From assembly GCA_026214975.1 (NCBI GenBank), contig CM047810.1, forward strand, positions 98,596,316-98,660,315: a stretch of 64,000 nt of DNA. The letters are read 5' to 3'. Shown piece by piece: positions 11,030-22,563 of the stretch (its first letter is position 1; every line of letters begins with the position of its first letter). The translations under genes were made by a program, and so were the position numbers. Source of the DNA: Gentiana macrophylla. Its lineage: Eukaryota > Streptophyta > Magnoliopsida > Gentianales > Gentianaceae. The notes beneath the pieces were generated by a model. It was not told where the DNA came from and made no database searches. It saw nothing but the letters and a program-made list of their open reading frames with translations.

Positions 11030-11041
11030 GCTCTGATACCA
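11030..11041 (-). promoter_or_regulatory. Primer binding site, initiator tRNA-Met
   Basis: Reads TGGTATCAGAGC on the minus strand, the standard complement of the 3' end of plant initiator tRNA-Met, immediately beside the 5' LTR. It fixes the element orientation as minus. Confidence 0.93.
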
Positions 11042-11158
11042 TATTAGATTTGATGAATAACAAAATAATTGTCATTGAGAAATAATGTTGTGTACAATGA
11101 GTTTATATAGAGAGACCACAAGGGTATAAATGTAAATGACAAATAATATATTCTAATA
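11042..11158 (-). repeat. LTR (5' in element orientation), 117 bp
   Basis: Partner of 6581-6698, with the same TATTAGA...TCTAATA ends. Followed by the target duplication TAATT at 11159-11163. Its short length leaves little room for promoter elements; a TATATAGAGAG stretch is present. Confidence 0.95.
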
Positions 11159-11259
11159 TAATTAATGGTTATCATGGTATTGTTGAAGATGAGCATGGAA
11201 TAATACGGTATATGTTAACACATGGAAGTGTTCTTGAAGTTATGCGGATAGGTGAGTAC
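11159..11259 (+). pseudogene. FBD pseudogene, part 2 (between two retrotransposons)
   Basis: Directly continues the FBD exon from 6580. Reading across the removed Copia, the frame stays open (KKIVINGYHG, EDEHGIIRYMLTHGSVLEV), showing that the frame was intact at this site before insertion. It is cut at 11259 by the Gypsy insertion, with AGTAC as the duplicated target. Confidence 0.88.
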
Positions 11260-11478
11260 TGTTAGGAACTAAGATGTCTGAATGGTTGTGCGTATTTCTA
11301 GGTGCTTAGTGTGTGTGTACAACTTGTACTTGTGTCGAGCTAGCAAGTATAAGAGGGGTGCGTGTGTTGTATCACAGCTCAGGTTTTTTGTTGATAATAA
11401 AACTCTAATTCCTTTTCTGTTCTTCTTTCTTCTCTTCCTATTTCCTCTCAGAACCCTAGTTAGGACTAGATCCTAACA
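11260..11478 (+). repeat. 5' LTR of the Gypsy element
   Basis: 219 bp, TGTTAGGAACTAAG...CTAACA, canonical TG...CA ends. Differs from the 3' LTR at about five or six positions plus one T indel. Followed by a weak tRNA-Met-like primer site (TGTATTAGAGAC, about 11482-11493; three mismatches to the consensus). Confidence 0.95.
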
Positions 11479-11519
11479 TCTTGTATTAGAGACATTGTCC
11501 TGCGACTGAATTCGTTTCT

Positions 11520-12710
11520 ATGGTTGCCAAATCAATTGAGGAGCTGAGGGCCGTTCAGCAGAAGATGAGCGACGAATTTAATTAGAGATTGGACGAATTC
11601 GGACAGAGATTGGGTGAAGTTCAAGGCTCATTGGATAAGAAGATTGAGAATCGTGATGATTCTCTTATGCAAATGATGAAAGTGGTGCCGGAAAAGGTTG
11701 ATAAGAGTCCGAGAGATTACGATCGGGACTCAGTGGTGGCATTAGGTGATGGCTTGCTTCCCACGCCACCACCAAGGCGTAATCTGTTGAATTGAAGAAG
11801 GATGATTGTTGCCCACACCACAGAGGTCAAATCCGGTTGAGACAAGATATGAAAGGTATGAAATCACGGCAAAAGTTCTAAGATCGATTTCCTGTTTTCA
11901 TGGTGAATCTCCGTTAGAGTGGATTCGAAAATGTGAGATATATTTCGGATGCATGAAACACCTGATAATCAAAAGGTAGGTATAATTGAGATGAATCTCC
12001 GTGGTGTCATTGATGTCCGGTTTGGAGGTTTAAGGATGAGTTACCCGCACCTTAATTGGCGGTGATGAGAGAAGAGGTACTAAAACGATTTGGATGCAAA
12101 TCTATGGATATGGCGATTGATGAGTTCCACCAATTGAAGAAAGTCGGATATGTGGATGAGTATTTGGCAGAATTTGAGGAGCTTAAGACTCTGGTGCAAA
12201 TGCAGAGTCCTGGATTAACAGAGGATCATTTTGTGTCCTGTTTTGTTAGGGGACTTAAACAAGAGATTAAATCAATGGTCGATTGATGCATCCAGAGACC
12301 ATGTCAACAAACAATAGAAGCGACCAGTGCCAGGAATGTGTCATCTTATCCCGCACCATAAGCCCCCGCCTAAAATATCTTATTCAGTGTGGATGATTAG
12401 CGTAATCACCTTGTGGTCAAGGTGTTTGAAAAATGCCCCAACCGTAAAGAAAACTCAGACATGTAAAGCAATCACACCTAAGGAGATCCAGGATAAGAGA
12501 TCTAAAGGGCTATGTTTCAGGTGTGATGAGAAGTACACACCTGGGCATAAATGCAAGCAGAAATACTTACATCTTATACTGGCAGATGATGAAGATTTTA
12601 TGGATGAGGAAGATTTTGTGAATGGAGGTACTACAGAATCAACTCAGTTATCGGTCTATTCCTTGTCTGGGCAGGCATATCCTAACACTTTTAAGATCAG
12701 GGGGATGATA
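11520..12710 (+). pseudogene. Gypsy Gag, frame-broken
   Basis: Starts at the ATG at 11520 and reads a coiled, charged N-terminus. It meets a TAG stop near 11584, continues to about 11795, then changes frame. Retrotransposon-gag motifs follow at 12056-12286 (VLKRFGCKSMDMAIDEFHQL, VGYVDEYLAEFEEL, FVRGLKQEI). A chromovirus-type zinc knuckle (CFRCDEKYTPGHKCK) lies near 12510-12555. Gag would assemble the particle. At least three interruptions prevent a full protein. Confidence 0.85.
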
Positions 12711-13165
12711 AAAAAGAAACCAGTGGTGATCTTGATAGATAGTGGAGCTTCTCACTCTTTTCTTGACTACAAAGTAGCCAAGGATGCAGGGTGCACGGTG
12801 GTGGCCAGTCACCCTATGATAATCACAGTAGCGGATGGGAACACCCTTACGAGCGGGTCTAAATGTCCAAATATGTCTTGGACAATGCAAGGCATTGAAT
12901 TCAATCATGAAATAAGGTTGATCAGGTTAAGGGGGTGTGATATGGTGTTGGGGGTAGACTGGATGGGAAAGTTCAGTCCTGTCACCTTCAATTTCAGCAA
13001 CATGTGTTTATCGTTTACTAAGAATGGATCACAAATTTCATTACAAGGGGGACAAGATGAAGGACAACTGAAACTCATTAGCTGCAAAAAGTTGGCCAAG
13101 TCCTTGAGGAAGGGCACATCTGATCTTATGGGATGCCTTAACATGATCCAAACCACGTACCACTA
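12711..13165 (+). pseudogene. Gypsy aspartic protease region
   Basis: In frame with the zinc knuckle part (frame 12327-13166). The catalytic motif is LIDSGASHSFLD near 12732-12767. Downstream are the second-lobe motif IRLRGCDMVLGVDWMGK and a linker. The protease cleaves Gag-Pol. A stop at about 13164-13166 separates it from RT; a normal polyprotein would continue. Confidence 0.85.
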
Positions 13166-13735
13166 AGTAGTGTGCCACCCGAATTGACACCCTTATTAGA
13201 GGAGTATCGGGATGTTTTTGCAACACCTATAGGCCTTCCACCCAATAGGGGCTATGAACATCCCATTACTTTGAAGGATGGGGCTGATCCTATAAAACTT
13301 AGACCTTACAAGGTATTCACATCACCAAAAGAATGACATAGAGCTACTGGTTGAGGATATGTTGAAGCAGGGCATAGTACAACACAGTAACATCCATTTC
13401 TCCTCTCCAATGTTGCTGGTAAAAAAGAAGGATGGTACATGGAGAGGGTGTGTAGATTACAGGAAGCTTAATGACCTCACTATTAAGGACAGGTACCCCA
13501 TCCCTAGGGCTAGGGTGTTTACCAAGATAGATCTCAGATCTGGTTTCCACCAGATTCTAATGGAAGAAAAGGATGTGCAAAAAACAGCTTTTGTAACTCA
13601 CCATGGGCATTTCGAATTCCTTGTGATGCCCTTTGGTCTCACAAATACCCCTGCCACATTCCAAAGAAATATGAATGAGTTATTGAGGCCTTTCTTAAGG
13701 AAGTTTGTCATGGTTTTTTTTATGATATACTAGTG
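13166..13735 (+). pseudogene. Gypsy reverse transcriptase, fingers and palm
   Basis: 13190-13340 encodes the start of RT in other frames. 13359-13733 is open with [50 protein letters not shown] and [16 protein letters not shown]. The catalytic FLDDILVYS-type box is broken by a one-base shift in the T run near 13720. Compared with intact chromovirus RTs a short stretch is missing near [10 protein letters not shown], where the usual I-D-DLLD-L segment is absent. Confidence 0.85.
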
Positions 13736-14500
13736 TACAGTGAGGATATGGACAGCCACCAGAGACATTTAAGGCAGGTCTTGGAAGTACTCGCATGCAG
13801 TAACCGGTTCTATGCTAAGCTTTCTAAATGCTCATTTGGACAGAGGCATGTGGAATATTTGGGGCACATTATTAAGGAAGGAGGTGGTGTATGCAGATCC
13901 CTCTAAAATAGAAGCAATGCAGCAGTGGCCTTTGCCCAAGGACACCACTGAACTGAAGGGGTTTCGGGGCTAACTGGGTTTTATAGGCGGTTTGTTCCAT
14001 CCTATGGCATCCTGGCAAAACCACTGAATGATATGCTCAAGAAGGAAGGGTTTGCTTGGTCACCTGTTTCCATAAATGCATTTGAGGGGTTGAAGAAGGC
14101 AATGAGTCAATTCCCGCCTTGACTCTACCAGATTTTGAAGCACCGTTTTGCATAGAAACCGATGCTTGTGGGAAGTGGTCTGGAGAGCGTCTTACAATGA
14201 ATAAGAGGCCAATTGCCTACCTCAGCAGGTCCTTTAACTCCAAGGAATTGGGGCTTTCCATTTATGAAAAGGAGCTCTTAGCAAGATTAATGGCAGAACA
14301 AAATGGAAGCAGATATTGATCAAGGACACTTTGTAATCAAGATGCATCAAACAGAGTTCAAATTCCTTTTGGATCAAAGGCCAACACTACATTAAAAAGA
14401 AAGGAGTAACCAAGCTAATGGGGATTGATTTTACCATTGAGTACAAGAGAGGGTGGAGAACATAGTGGTTGATGCCTTGTTCAGACAAAGTGCCATGACC
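13736..14500 (+). pseudogene. Gypsy RT C-terminus and RNase H, degraded
   Basis: Pieces in several frames: the RT thumb (LGHIIKEGGV, QQWPLPKDTTELKGF, RRFVPSYGI) at 13740-14100, then RNase H at 14119-14319 (PFCIETDACG, RPIAYLSRSFNSKELGLSIYEKELLA). The end around 14330-14480 reads FKFLLDQRP and DYKR-like words in shifted frames. Several indels are present. Confidence 0.8.
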
Positions 14501-15835
14501 AGGGTCACTTGAATCTTTTGAGTAGAGTGTCCCCCACTTGGTTGGAAGAGGCGTTTGCAAGTTACAAGAAAGATGTGATTGTTGAGGAAAAATTGAGGGG
14601 AATGATGATAGCTACAACCCCTGATCCCCACTATACCTTAAATCAAGGGATGCTCAGGTATAAAGGCAGGATTTATGTGGGTTCAACCGGTGAACTGAGG
14701 TTGAAATTGTTGGAGCAGTTGCATTCAAGTCCCATGTGGGGGCATTCAGGAGTGAGAGCCTGCTATAGCAGAATTAAGAGGCTTTTTTACTGGCCTAATA
14801 TGAAGAAGGAAGTGCAAGAGTTCATAAAGAAATGCCTCACTTGTCAGCAGTGTAAGAGCCTTCATGACAAACCCCAGGGCCTCCTACAACCTCTGCCCAT
14901 TCCAGAAAGGTCATGGTCACAATTAAGTATGGATTTTATAGAAGGTCTTCCCAAATCAGAGGGTAAAGATGTTATATTTGTGGTAGTGGACAGGTTCACT
15001 AAGTTTGCTCACTTTATGGCTTTAGAGAAGGGATATACAGCAGAAATTGTGGCAGCAATGTTTTTTCATGAGGTTTACAGGCTGAATGGCCTCCCAGACA
15101 GCATAGTAAGCGACAGAGACAAGGTGTTCACTTCTGAGTTTTGGTCCAGTTTGAAACTAGCAGGGGTGAAACTGAATTACAGTACTTCCTACCATCCGTA
15201 GACAGATGGTCAAACTGAAAGGGTAAATCAGTGCATAGAGATGTATCTCAGGTGTATGACGTTTCAGAGGCCTAAGAAGTGGAAGAAGTGGTTGTCTCTA
15301 GCTGAGCATTGGTATAACACCAATTACCACACATCAATTGGTGTTACCCCATTTGAAGCATTATATGGGTATGCCCCCATCCCACTACCATTGGGAAGTT
15401 TTGCTAATGGGGCAGTCCCTGATGTGGAAGAATTTATGAAGCAAAAGCAGGAAATATTGAGGGATCTTAAGAACCAGCTAGAAGAGTCACAAGCCAGGAT
15501 GAAATTCTACTCGGATTTGCACAGAAAGGAGAAGGAGTTCACAGTGGGTGATTATGTATTCTTAAAGTCAGAGCCACATGCATGTAATTCGGTGGCACTA
15601 AGGAAGAACCTCAAGCTTTCTGCTAAGTTCTTTGGTCCATTTAAGATTGTGGCTAGGATCAATGAAGTGGCCTACAAATTACAACTGCCCCCAGAGTCCA
15701 AAATACATCTAGTCTTCCATGTCTCCATGCTTAAAAGGTACATAGGAGAAGAAGTTCAACCCTCTGCCAACCTACCAATCACTAATCAAGGAGGGAGGTT
15801 GTGGTTTATCCCGAGAAGATACTAGCAATCGAGGT
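14501..15835 (+). pseudogene. Gypsy integrase
   Basis: 14509-15201 is open with the HHCC zinc-binding region (HSSPMWGHSGVRACYSRIK, then CLTCQQCK) and the catalytic core (SMDFIEGLPKSEGKDVIFVVVDRFTKFAHF; GLPDSIVSDRDKVFTSEFW). A TAG at about 15199 replaces the Q codon before TDGQTERVNQ, a C-to-T type change. The frame then continues through 15241-15825 (NTNYHTSIGVTPFEALYG, MKFYSDLHRKEKEFTVGDYVFLK, KIHLVFHVSMLKR). Apart from that stop the domain is well preserved. Confidence 0.9.
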
Positions 15836-15984
15836 TTGTGAAGAAGAGGTACAACAAGGTCAGTTGTTAGACAATGGCAGATTAAGTGGCTTAATCTGGA
15901 TGAGGCTCAATCAACATGGGAAGATGCTGATTTCATTTTGTCCCAATTCCCTGATTTCCCTCTTCCTTGTGGACAAGAAAGATC
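15836..15984 (+). pseudogene. Chromodomain remnant at the Gypsy polyprotein C-terminus
   Basis: In a shifted frame, about 15871-15950 reads WQIKWLNLDEAQSTWEDADF, the typical end of a chromovirus chromodomain. The preceding half (VVVYPEKILAI) is in another frame, so one or more indels break it. Chromodomains steer integration toward particular chromatin. Confidence 0.8.
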
Positions 15985-15999
15985 TTTAGGGGAGGGTGA
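15985..15999 (+). promoter_or_regulatory. Polypurine tract of the Gypsy element
   Basis: TTTAGGGGAGGGTGA immediately before the 3' LTR; primer for plus-strand DNA synthesis. Confidence 0.88.
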
Positions 16000-16219
16000 T
16001 GTTAGGAACTAAGCTGTCTGAATGGTTGTGCGTATTTCTAGGTGCTTAGTGTGTGTGTACAGCTTGTACTTGTGTCGAGCCATGAAGTATAAGAGGGGTG
16101 CGTGTGTTGTATCACAGCTCAGGTTTTTTTGTTGATAATAAAACTCTAATTCCTTTTCTGTTCTTCTTTCTTCTCTTCCTATTTCCTCTCAGAACCCTAG
16201 TTAGGACTAGATCCTAACA
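16000..16219 (+). repeat. 3' LTR of the Gypsy element
   Basis: 220 bp, partner of 11260-11478, followed by AGTAC. The pair differs around the GAGCTAGCAAG / GAGCCATGAAG block and a few single bases. Confidence 0.95.
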
Positions 16220-16364
16220 AGTACCCAAAAGAAAGTCTCCTTTTTGTCTAGTCAAATTCTTTGTGTCGACGTCAAACAACACTGTCGAGGTGTGCTTTAC
16301 CGCTCGGCCATTGACATGCTTGAAGAAATTTCCAAGCTTTTCCTTTGATCTAGGCATAAAATGA
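16220..16364 (+). pseudogene. FBD pseudogene, part 3 (after the Gypsy insertion)
   Basis: Aligns with 29158-29299 of the paralogous gene: the PKKVSPC-like segment, then the end of the FBD domain and the terminal TGA at about 16362. Compared with the paralogue, about 60 bases of the exon are missing between MRI and the KES segment, so this copy was defective before or independently of the insertions. Confidence 0.82.
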
Positions 16365-18074
16365 CAAGGCTAGCGGAAAATAGCTTGTCTATGCTAGCCT
16401 CGAATTGTTTTTTAGTGTGTTTTAAAAGGCATATATTGATGATTATTGGTTTGTTTGGAAGTGTTTTTGAACTATTGATTACCTGAACCGGAAACTTTGT
16501 AAAATTTTTTTTAAAAATATGCGGCATCAAATAATGTATTTTGCAAAGATGTTTGGGTGATAAGTAAACTTGCAGACACGTTGAAGGTGTTCAATATTTG
16601 AAGAAAACGTCATATTTTGATGAAAACGTTGATTAAGAAACCGAGAATTGGCATCAAATCTTCCTTGTTTTGAATTGAGGAAGCTTCCTTAATTACTGAC
16701 ACAAAAACTTAAAGTCAAGCCGATAAGTTGCAATCTCATACAACCGAAGGCTAACAATAACTAACGACTCTAATGATTTTCTTGACAAAGGTTGTTCGAT
16801 CTATTTATGTCTAAGAGAAGAAAGAAACCATCTTCAATCCTTGTGGAACCGGTATCAGCTGCTTTTGTACTCAAGCTTGCTCCCTTGGCTTAGTTTGAAG
16901 CTTGGACATATTTAGTAAGCTTATTACTGATCATGATCAAGATGAACGGACCGACTAAAGCTTTGTGTTCATCGTCTTGCGCTCTAGCGTTTCTTATTAA
17001 TCGGGATGAACGGATCGACTAAAGCTTTGTGTTAATCGCTCTTGCGTTCTAAGCGTTTCCATAAGAAGTTAGGCTAGAATATTAATCAGGTTTTTACACT
17101 ATAATTTGAAACAAAATTCATGTTGTATTGAAATGACTAATCCAAGCAACATATGATGAACTCTATTTTGTTGACGGTATATCATCTTTATCTCTTTTTT
17201 TGAACTTCATTTTTATCTTCAACTTTATCTTCTATTATAAACAAGTAATAAGACACTTCATCCGATCTTCTTAATGAATAGTATATTTTGCAGTTTTAAA
17301 TATATGTTTTTATAGTTTATAAAATTTCTATCCAAGATGAAATATATCAGATTTTCCACAAAATCTTGCTAAATGCAGTAGATGTATAATAAATTTTACA
17401 TAATCTTATTTTAGTATCTGCTGCAGTGTTAAGTAAATTTTACAGAATCTGATATATGCTGCAGTGTTAGTTTTTTTTTTTTTTATTGTGGGTGCAGTGT
17501 TAGTTTTTCTATTGAAATATCTACGATAAAGTTTTTAAATTATTTACGGTATCTACCGTTCTAGGAAAGATGTTCTCCGGTTCGTGCGAACATGAATTAA
17601 GATGCGTATAATTGTGAGTTTTTACGGTAGAGGTTGATCATTTTTAACTTTTGTGTTTTACGATAAGAAAAAACAATTTCACCTTTCACCATTTCTTATC
17701 ACCATAAAACATAAAAAAAATAAAAAATAAAAATAAAAATATATATAAAAAATTTAAAAAATAAGGAAAAGGAAAGGATGTGAACAGACGCTCAGCACAC
17801 GGGTATGGTAATTTCATCAGTTTCTCCTCAACGAAGCCTGGAGTGGACTAGATTAGGGCTGCAATGGATGGAAATCACAGAGCAAATTCAATTTCTGTAT
17901 GCAGCATCAATCATTAGGTATTAACTTTCTATTACTTGGCCCTTGATTTTCATTTGCAAGAGCTAGTAGGTTCAGTCGCCCTCTTTGCCCCTGTTTTTTC
18001 TGTGCTTGATAAACGCTAGTATAAGCTATTCAAATTAGCTGAATCGGATAGGATTATTTACCGGTAGCTAACTG
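16365..18074. other. 3' flank of the FBD pseudogene and promoter of the next copy
   Basis: 16380-17060 matches the 3' flank of the gene at 27.6-29.3 kb (compare 29310-29560), including GGAACCGGTATCA and GACATATTTAGTAAGCTTAT. 16941-17061 contains a 64-bp tandem duplication (GATGAACGGA... repeated at 17005). 17655-17710 can fold as an imperfect hairpin. 17980-18074 resembles the leader before the gene at 36.7 kb (both read TGATAAACRCTAGT). No other gene seen. Confidence 0.6.
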
Positions 18075-18390
18075 ATGGAGGGGAAAAAATTCAGAATAGA
18101 CAACACCACTGATTTGATTATTGATAGGATCAGCAATCTACCGGACTCTATTTTGGGCCACATTCTATCTTTTCTTCCCACAAAGGAAGCGGTAGCTACC
18201 TCCATTCTCTCTAAAAGATGGAAATTTTCTTGGGTGACAGTTCATAATCTTGATTTCTGTTATGTTGATACTTTTGGAAGGACGCACCGAAGATGAAAAT
18301 ATGAAATTCGTCCAATTTGTTGACAGAGTTTTGCTTCTCCATGATGGTGGATCGCTTAACAAGTTTAGTTTGTACTGGCATGTCTGCACT
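18075..18390 (+). pseudogene. F-box gene fragment (N-terminus only)
   Basis: From the ATG at 18075 it encodes an F-box (about residues 18-62: [20 protein letters not shown], then [15 protein letters not shown] and HNLDF). A one-base shift near 18280 breaks the frame. The next conserved block (MKFVQFVDRVLLLHDGGSLNKF) is in another frame up to about 18380. Homology then stops abruptly and is replaced by sequence matching the upstream region of the 27.6-kb gene (27120-27330). This is a truncated member of the tandem cluster, cut at a duplication breakpoint. Confidence 0.85.
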
Positions 18391-18738
18391 ATTTATTTAT
18401 TTAAATTTTTTTCTTTTGAGAAGGATGATTATGTTTCTCTTTCTCTTTCGCTCTTTCTAACACAACGAGGATCCTTCAGAATTAGGGGCTGAAAGGGATG
18501 AAAAAGCAGCAGAGCAGAGTCCATTTTCCATGGTTTATCCACTAAGTGTTCAGCTAAGGTCTCTTATTCCTCGTTATTTAGCATCCATTTTCGTTTGTAA
18601 AGAGCTCGGGTCACTGATTTTCTACTAGATTTTCACTTCCGTCTGCTTCCCGGACTCCCTCCGCCCCGACTCTGTTGGTACCTGATACGCACTAGTTTAG
18701 TTTATTAAAATCAGCTATCAAATTTAATTAACCTTCAG
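18391..18738 (+). promoter_or_regulatory. Duplicated promoter/leader of the next F-box gene
   Basis: 18420-18640 is clearly similar to 27120-27330 in front of the 27.6-kb gene (shared AGCAGAGCAGAGTCC, TTTTCCATGGTTTATCCACT and GGTCACTGATTTTCTACTAG). It is likely a duplicated 5' region. I cannot place the TATA box or start site with confidence. Confidence 0.45.
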
Positions 18739-19785
18739 ATGAAGGGTAGAAATTCGAGAACAACTGTAAATGGTTCTTCCGGAAGACCAAAAAGCAAGAA
18801 TCTTGAATCGGTCGATAGGATCAGCGTCTTACCGGACTGCATTCTCGGTATCATTCTATCTTTTCTTCCCACAGAGAAGGCTGTATCCATATCCGTTCTT
18901 TCAAAAAGATGGAAGTTGGTGTGGACAACAGTCCATAATCTTGATTTATGTTATGAGGATAGCATGGGAAAACAGGATGAAAGGGATGATATGAGATTCG
19001 TCGGATTTGTGAATCGTGTTTTGCTTCTCCATGATGTTGGATGGCTAAATAAGTTCCGTTTGGTCTGGACACCTAGGTGTATTTCATCCCATGCTATTGC
19101 TACCTCATGGATCACCACTGCAATTTCCAAAAATGTCCGTGAGCTTTTTCTGGGCCACACTCTTGAGACTGAAACTTTTAGGGATGGACGAGGTTATTCT
19201 CCGGAAACATTTGTAATGCCGATATGTGTTTTCAGCTGTAACATGCTACGATATTTGGAGTTGGATGGCGGCATTTCTGTTTCTGAATCAATCGTGGTTT
19301 GCCTTCCGAGACTTGAAACTCTAAGGCTTAAATCAGTTTATTTCTGGTCTGAGGAAGCTTTTGTAAATCTTATAAGTGGTTGCCCAATGCTGATTGACCT
19401 GATCATACTGATGCCCTATCAAAATTTAGACGATTTTATCCAAGATGATGATTTTACCTATAGAATATCTTCGACCTCTTTAAGACATTTTGAGCTACAT
19501 TTCGAGTATTTCAATGATGAAGATTTTTATATCAACCTTGAGTTAGAGGCTTCCTCACTTGAGTACATCACGCTTGTTGGTTTTATACCTGCTTTTCTTG
19601 TGCAAAAAAGTTTAAGCTCTTTGGTTGAAGCTAAACTCCAAATTAATTTGGCTTATTGTAATTTCTCTGACACCGACATGTGCAATTCAATTGTTCAAGC
19701 AGTTCGTGTGTTTGATTGTGCAAAAACTTTGATTTTATCGGCCGGCGTTATTTGGGTAAGCTATAATGTGGTTTTAGAGCATTAA
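18739..19785 (+). CDS. F-box/LRR protein, exon 1 intact, FBD exons missing
   Basis: The longest unbroken host frame in the window. From the ATG at 18739 there is a short N-tail, an F-box at about residues 28-68 (RISVLPDCILGIILSFLPTE, VLSKRWKLVWTTVHNLD), then a degenerate LRR region with the family words FVNRVLLLHD, SWITTAI, LPRLETLRLKSV, LISGCPML and ISSTSLRHFEL. Exon 1 should end at the GTAAGC donor at 19756, as in the two three-exon relatives. Read-through gives a stop at 19785. The expected 50-codon exon 2 and FBD exon are not found downstream. F-box proteins bind SKP1 and present targets to an SCF ubiquitin ligase. This copy may make an F-box/LRR protein without FBD, or be a recent pseudogene. 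Confidence 0.8.
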   Translation: MKGRNSRTTVNGSSGRPKSKNLESVDRISVLPDCILGIILSFLPTEKAVSISVLSKRWKLVWTTVHNLDLCYEDSMGKQDERDDMRFVGFVNRVLLLHDVGWLNKFRLVWTPRCISSHAIATSWITTAISKNVRELFLGHTLETETFRDGRGYSPETFVMPICVFSCNMLRYLELDGGISVSESIVVCLPRLETLRLKSVYFWSEEAFVNLISGCPMLIDLIILMPYQNLDDFIQDDDFTYRISSTSLRHFELHFEYFNDEDFYINLELEASSLEYITLVGFIPAFLVQKSLSSLVEAKLQINLAYCNFSDTDMCNSIVQAVRVFDCAKTLILSAGVIWVSYNVVLEH

Positions 19786-22034
<2,249 letters not shown>

Positions 22035-22278
22035 AAAATGGATATTTGACCTCCGTAAAGTTGAGTTTATATTCAACTTTACAATGGTGAATATCACTTT
22101 GATGTGCCGAAATAGATGCACTATGGTGTGGTTAACAACTTCTATTATTTTATTTGTGAATCGAAAATGGACATTCGATATCTGTAAAATTGAGCTTATA
22201 TTCAACTTAAAATGGTCGAATGTCCGTGTGGTGCAGCGAAAATGGATTCGTTGTGGTACTAGTAATAAACCTCTTAGA
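22035..22278 (+). repeat. Degenerate minisatellite, left part
   Basis: Two diverged units starting near 22035 and 22162, sharing GAAAATGGAYATTYGA, CTGTAAAATTGAG, TTATATTCAACTT and GATTCGTTGTGGTAC words. The array is interrupted at 22278 by a Copia insertion and resumes at 26848. Confidence 0.75.
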
Positions 22279-22513
22279 TGTTTGACTAAGTCTCTGCATT
22301 ATCTAGTATTTTGCTGAATAATAGGAATGGTTGTTTACAATTCTGTTTATGCTCCTACATTTGCGGGTAGTGCTTGGTCTCCATAGTTGGAGATTTTGTA
22401 GGGTTTCTGTTATTTCTTTCTTATTGTAATTTGCTATTTAAGGGCTACATTGGTTATCAAATAAAGCAGAGTTTTTCGTTTTCAGAACTCCAATTGCTTA
22501 AATATTTTCAACA
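22279..22513 (+). repeat. 5' LTR of the young Copia
   Basis: 235 bp starting TGTTTGACTAAG and ending TTTTCAACA. One C/T difference from the 3' LTR, in the T-rich stretch near 22480. TATTTAAGGG near 22437 is a possible TATA box. Confidence 0.97.
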
Positions 22514-22515
22514 AT

Positions 22516-22527
22516 TGGTAGCAGAGC
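22516..22527 (+). promoter_or_regulatory. Primer binding site, tRNA-Met type
   Basis: TGGTAGCAGAGC, one mismatch to the initiator tRNA-Met complement, three bases after the 5' LTR. Confidence 0.9.
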
Positions 22528-22563
22528 CTACTCACTAGGATCGTGTGAAAAGAATTGAAAGAA

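Larger units (their letters stand above)
6581..11158 (-). mobile_element. Ty1/Copia retrotransposon with short TA...TA LTRs
   Basis: A complete element with direct repeats at 6581-6698 and 11042-11158 and 5-bp target duplications TAATT (6576-6580 and 11159-11163). The tRNA-Met primer site lies next to the right LTR, so the element is transcribed on the minus strand. The order gag, protease, integrase, reverse transcriptase, RNase H is that of Copia. The short LTR, the SYFLGVEV motif and the short spacer suggest the Ale/Retrofit lineage. The coding region is broken in several places. It is inserted inside the FBD exon of an F-box pseudogene. Confidence 0.95.
11260..16219 (+). mobile_element. 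Ty3/Gypsy retrotransposon, chromovirus type
   Basis: A complete element of 4960 bp with LTRs at 11260-11478 and 16000-16219 (about 97% alike) and target duplications AGTAC at 11255-11259 and 16220-16224. Internal order is gag, protease, RT, RNase H, integrase, then a broken chromodomain, which places it among chromoviruses (Tekay/Reina-like). The polyprotein is interrupted by stops and frameshifts. It is inserted in the same FBD exon as the Copia to its left. Confidence 0.95.
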
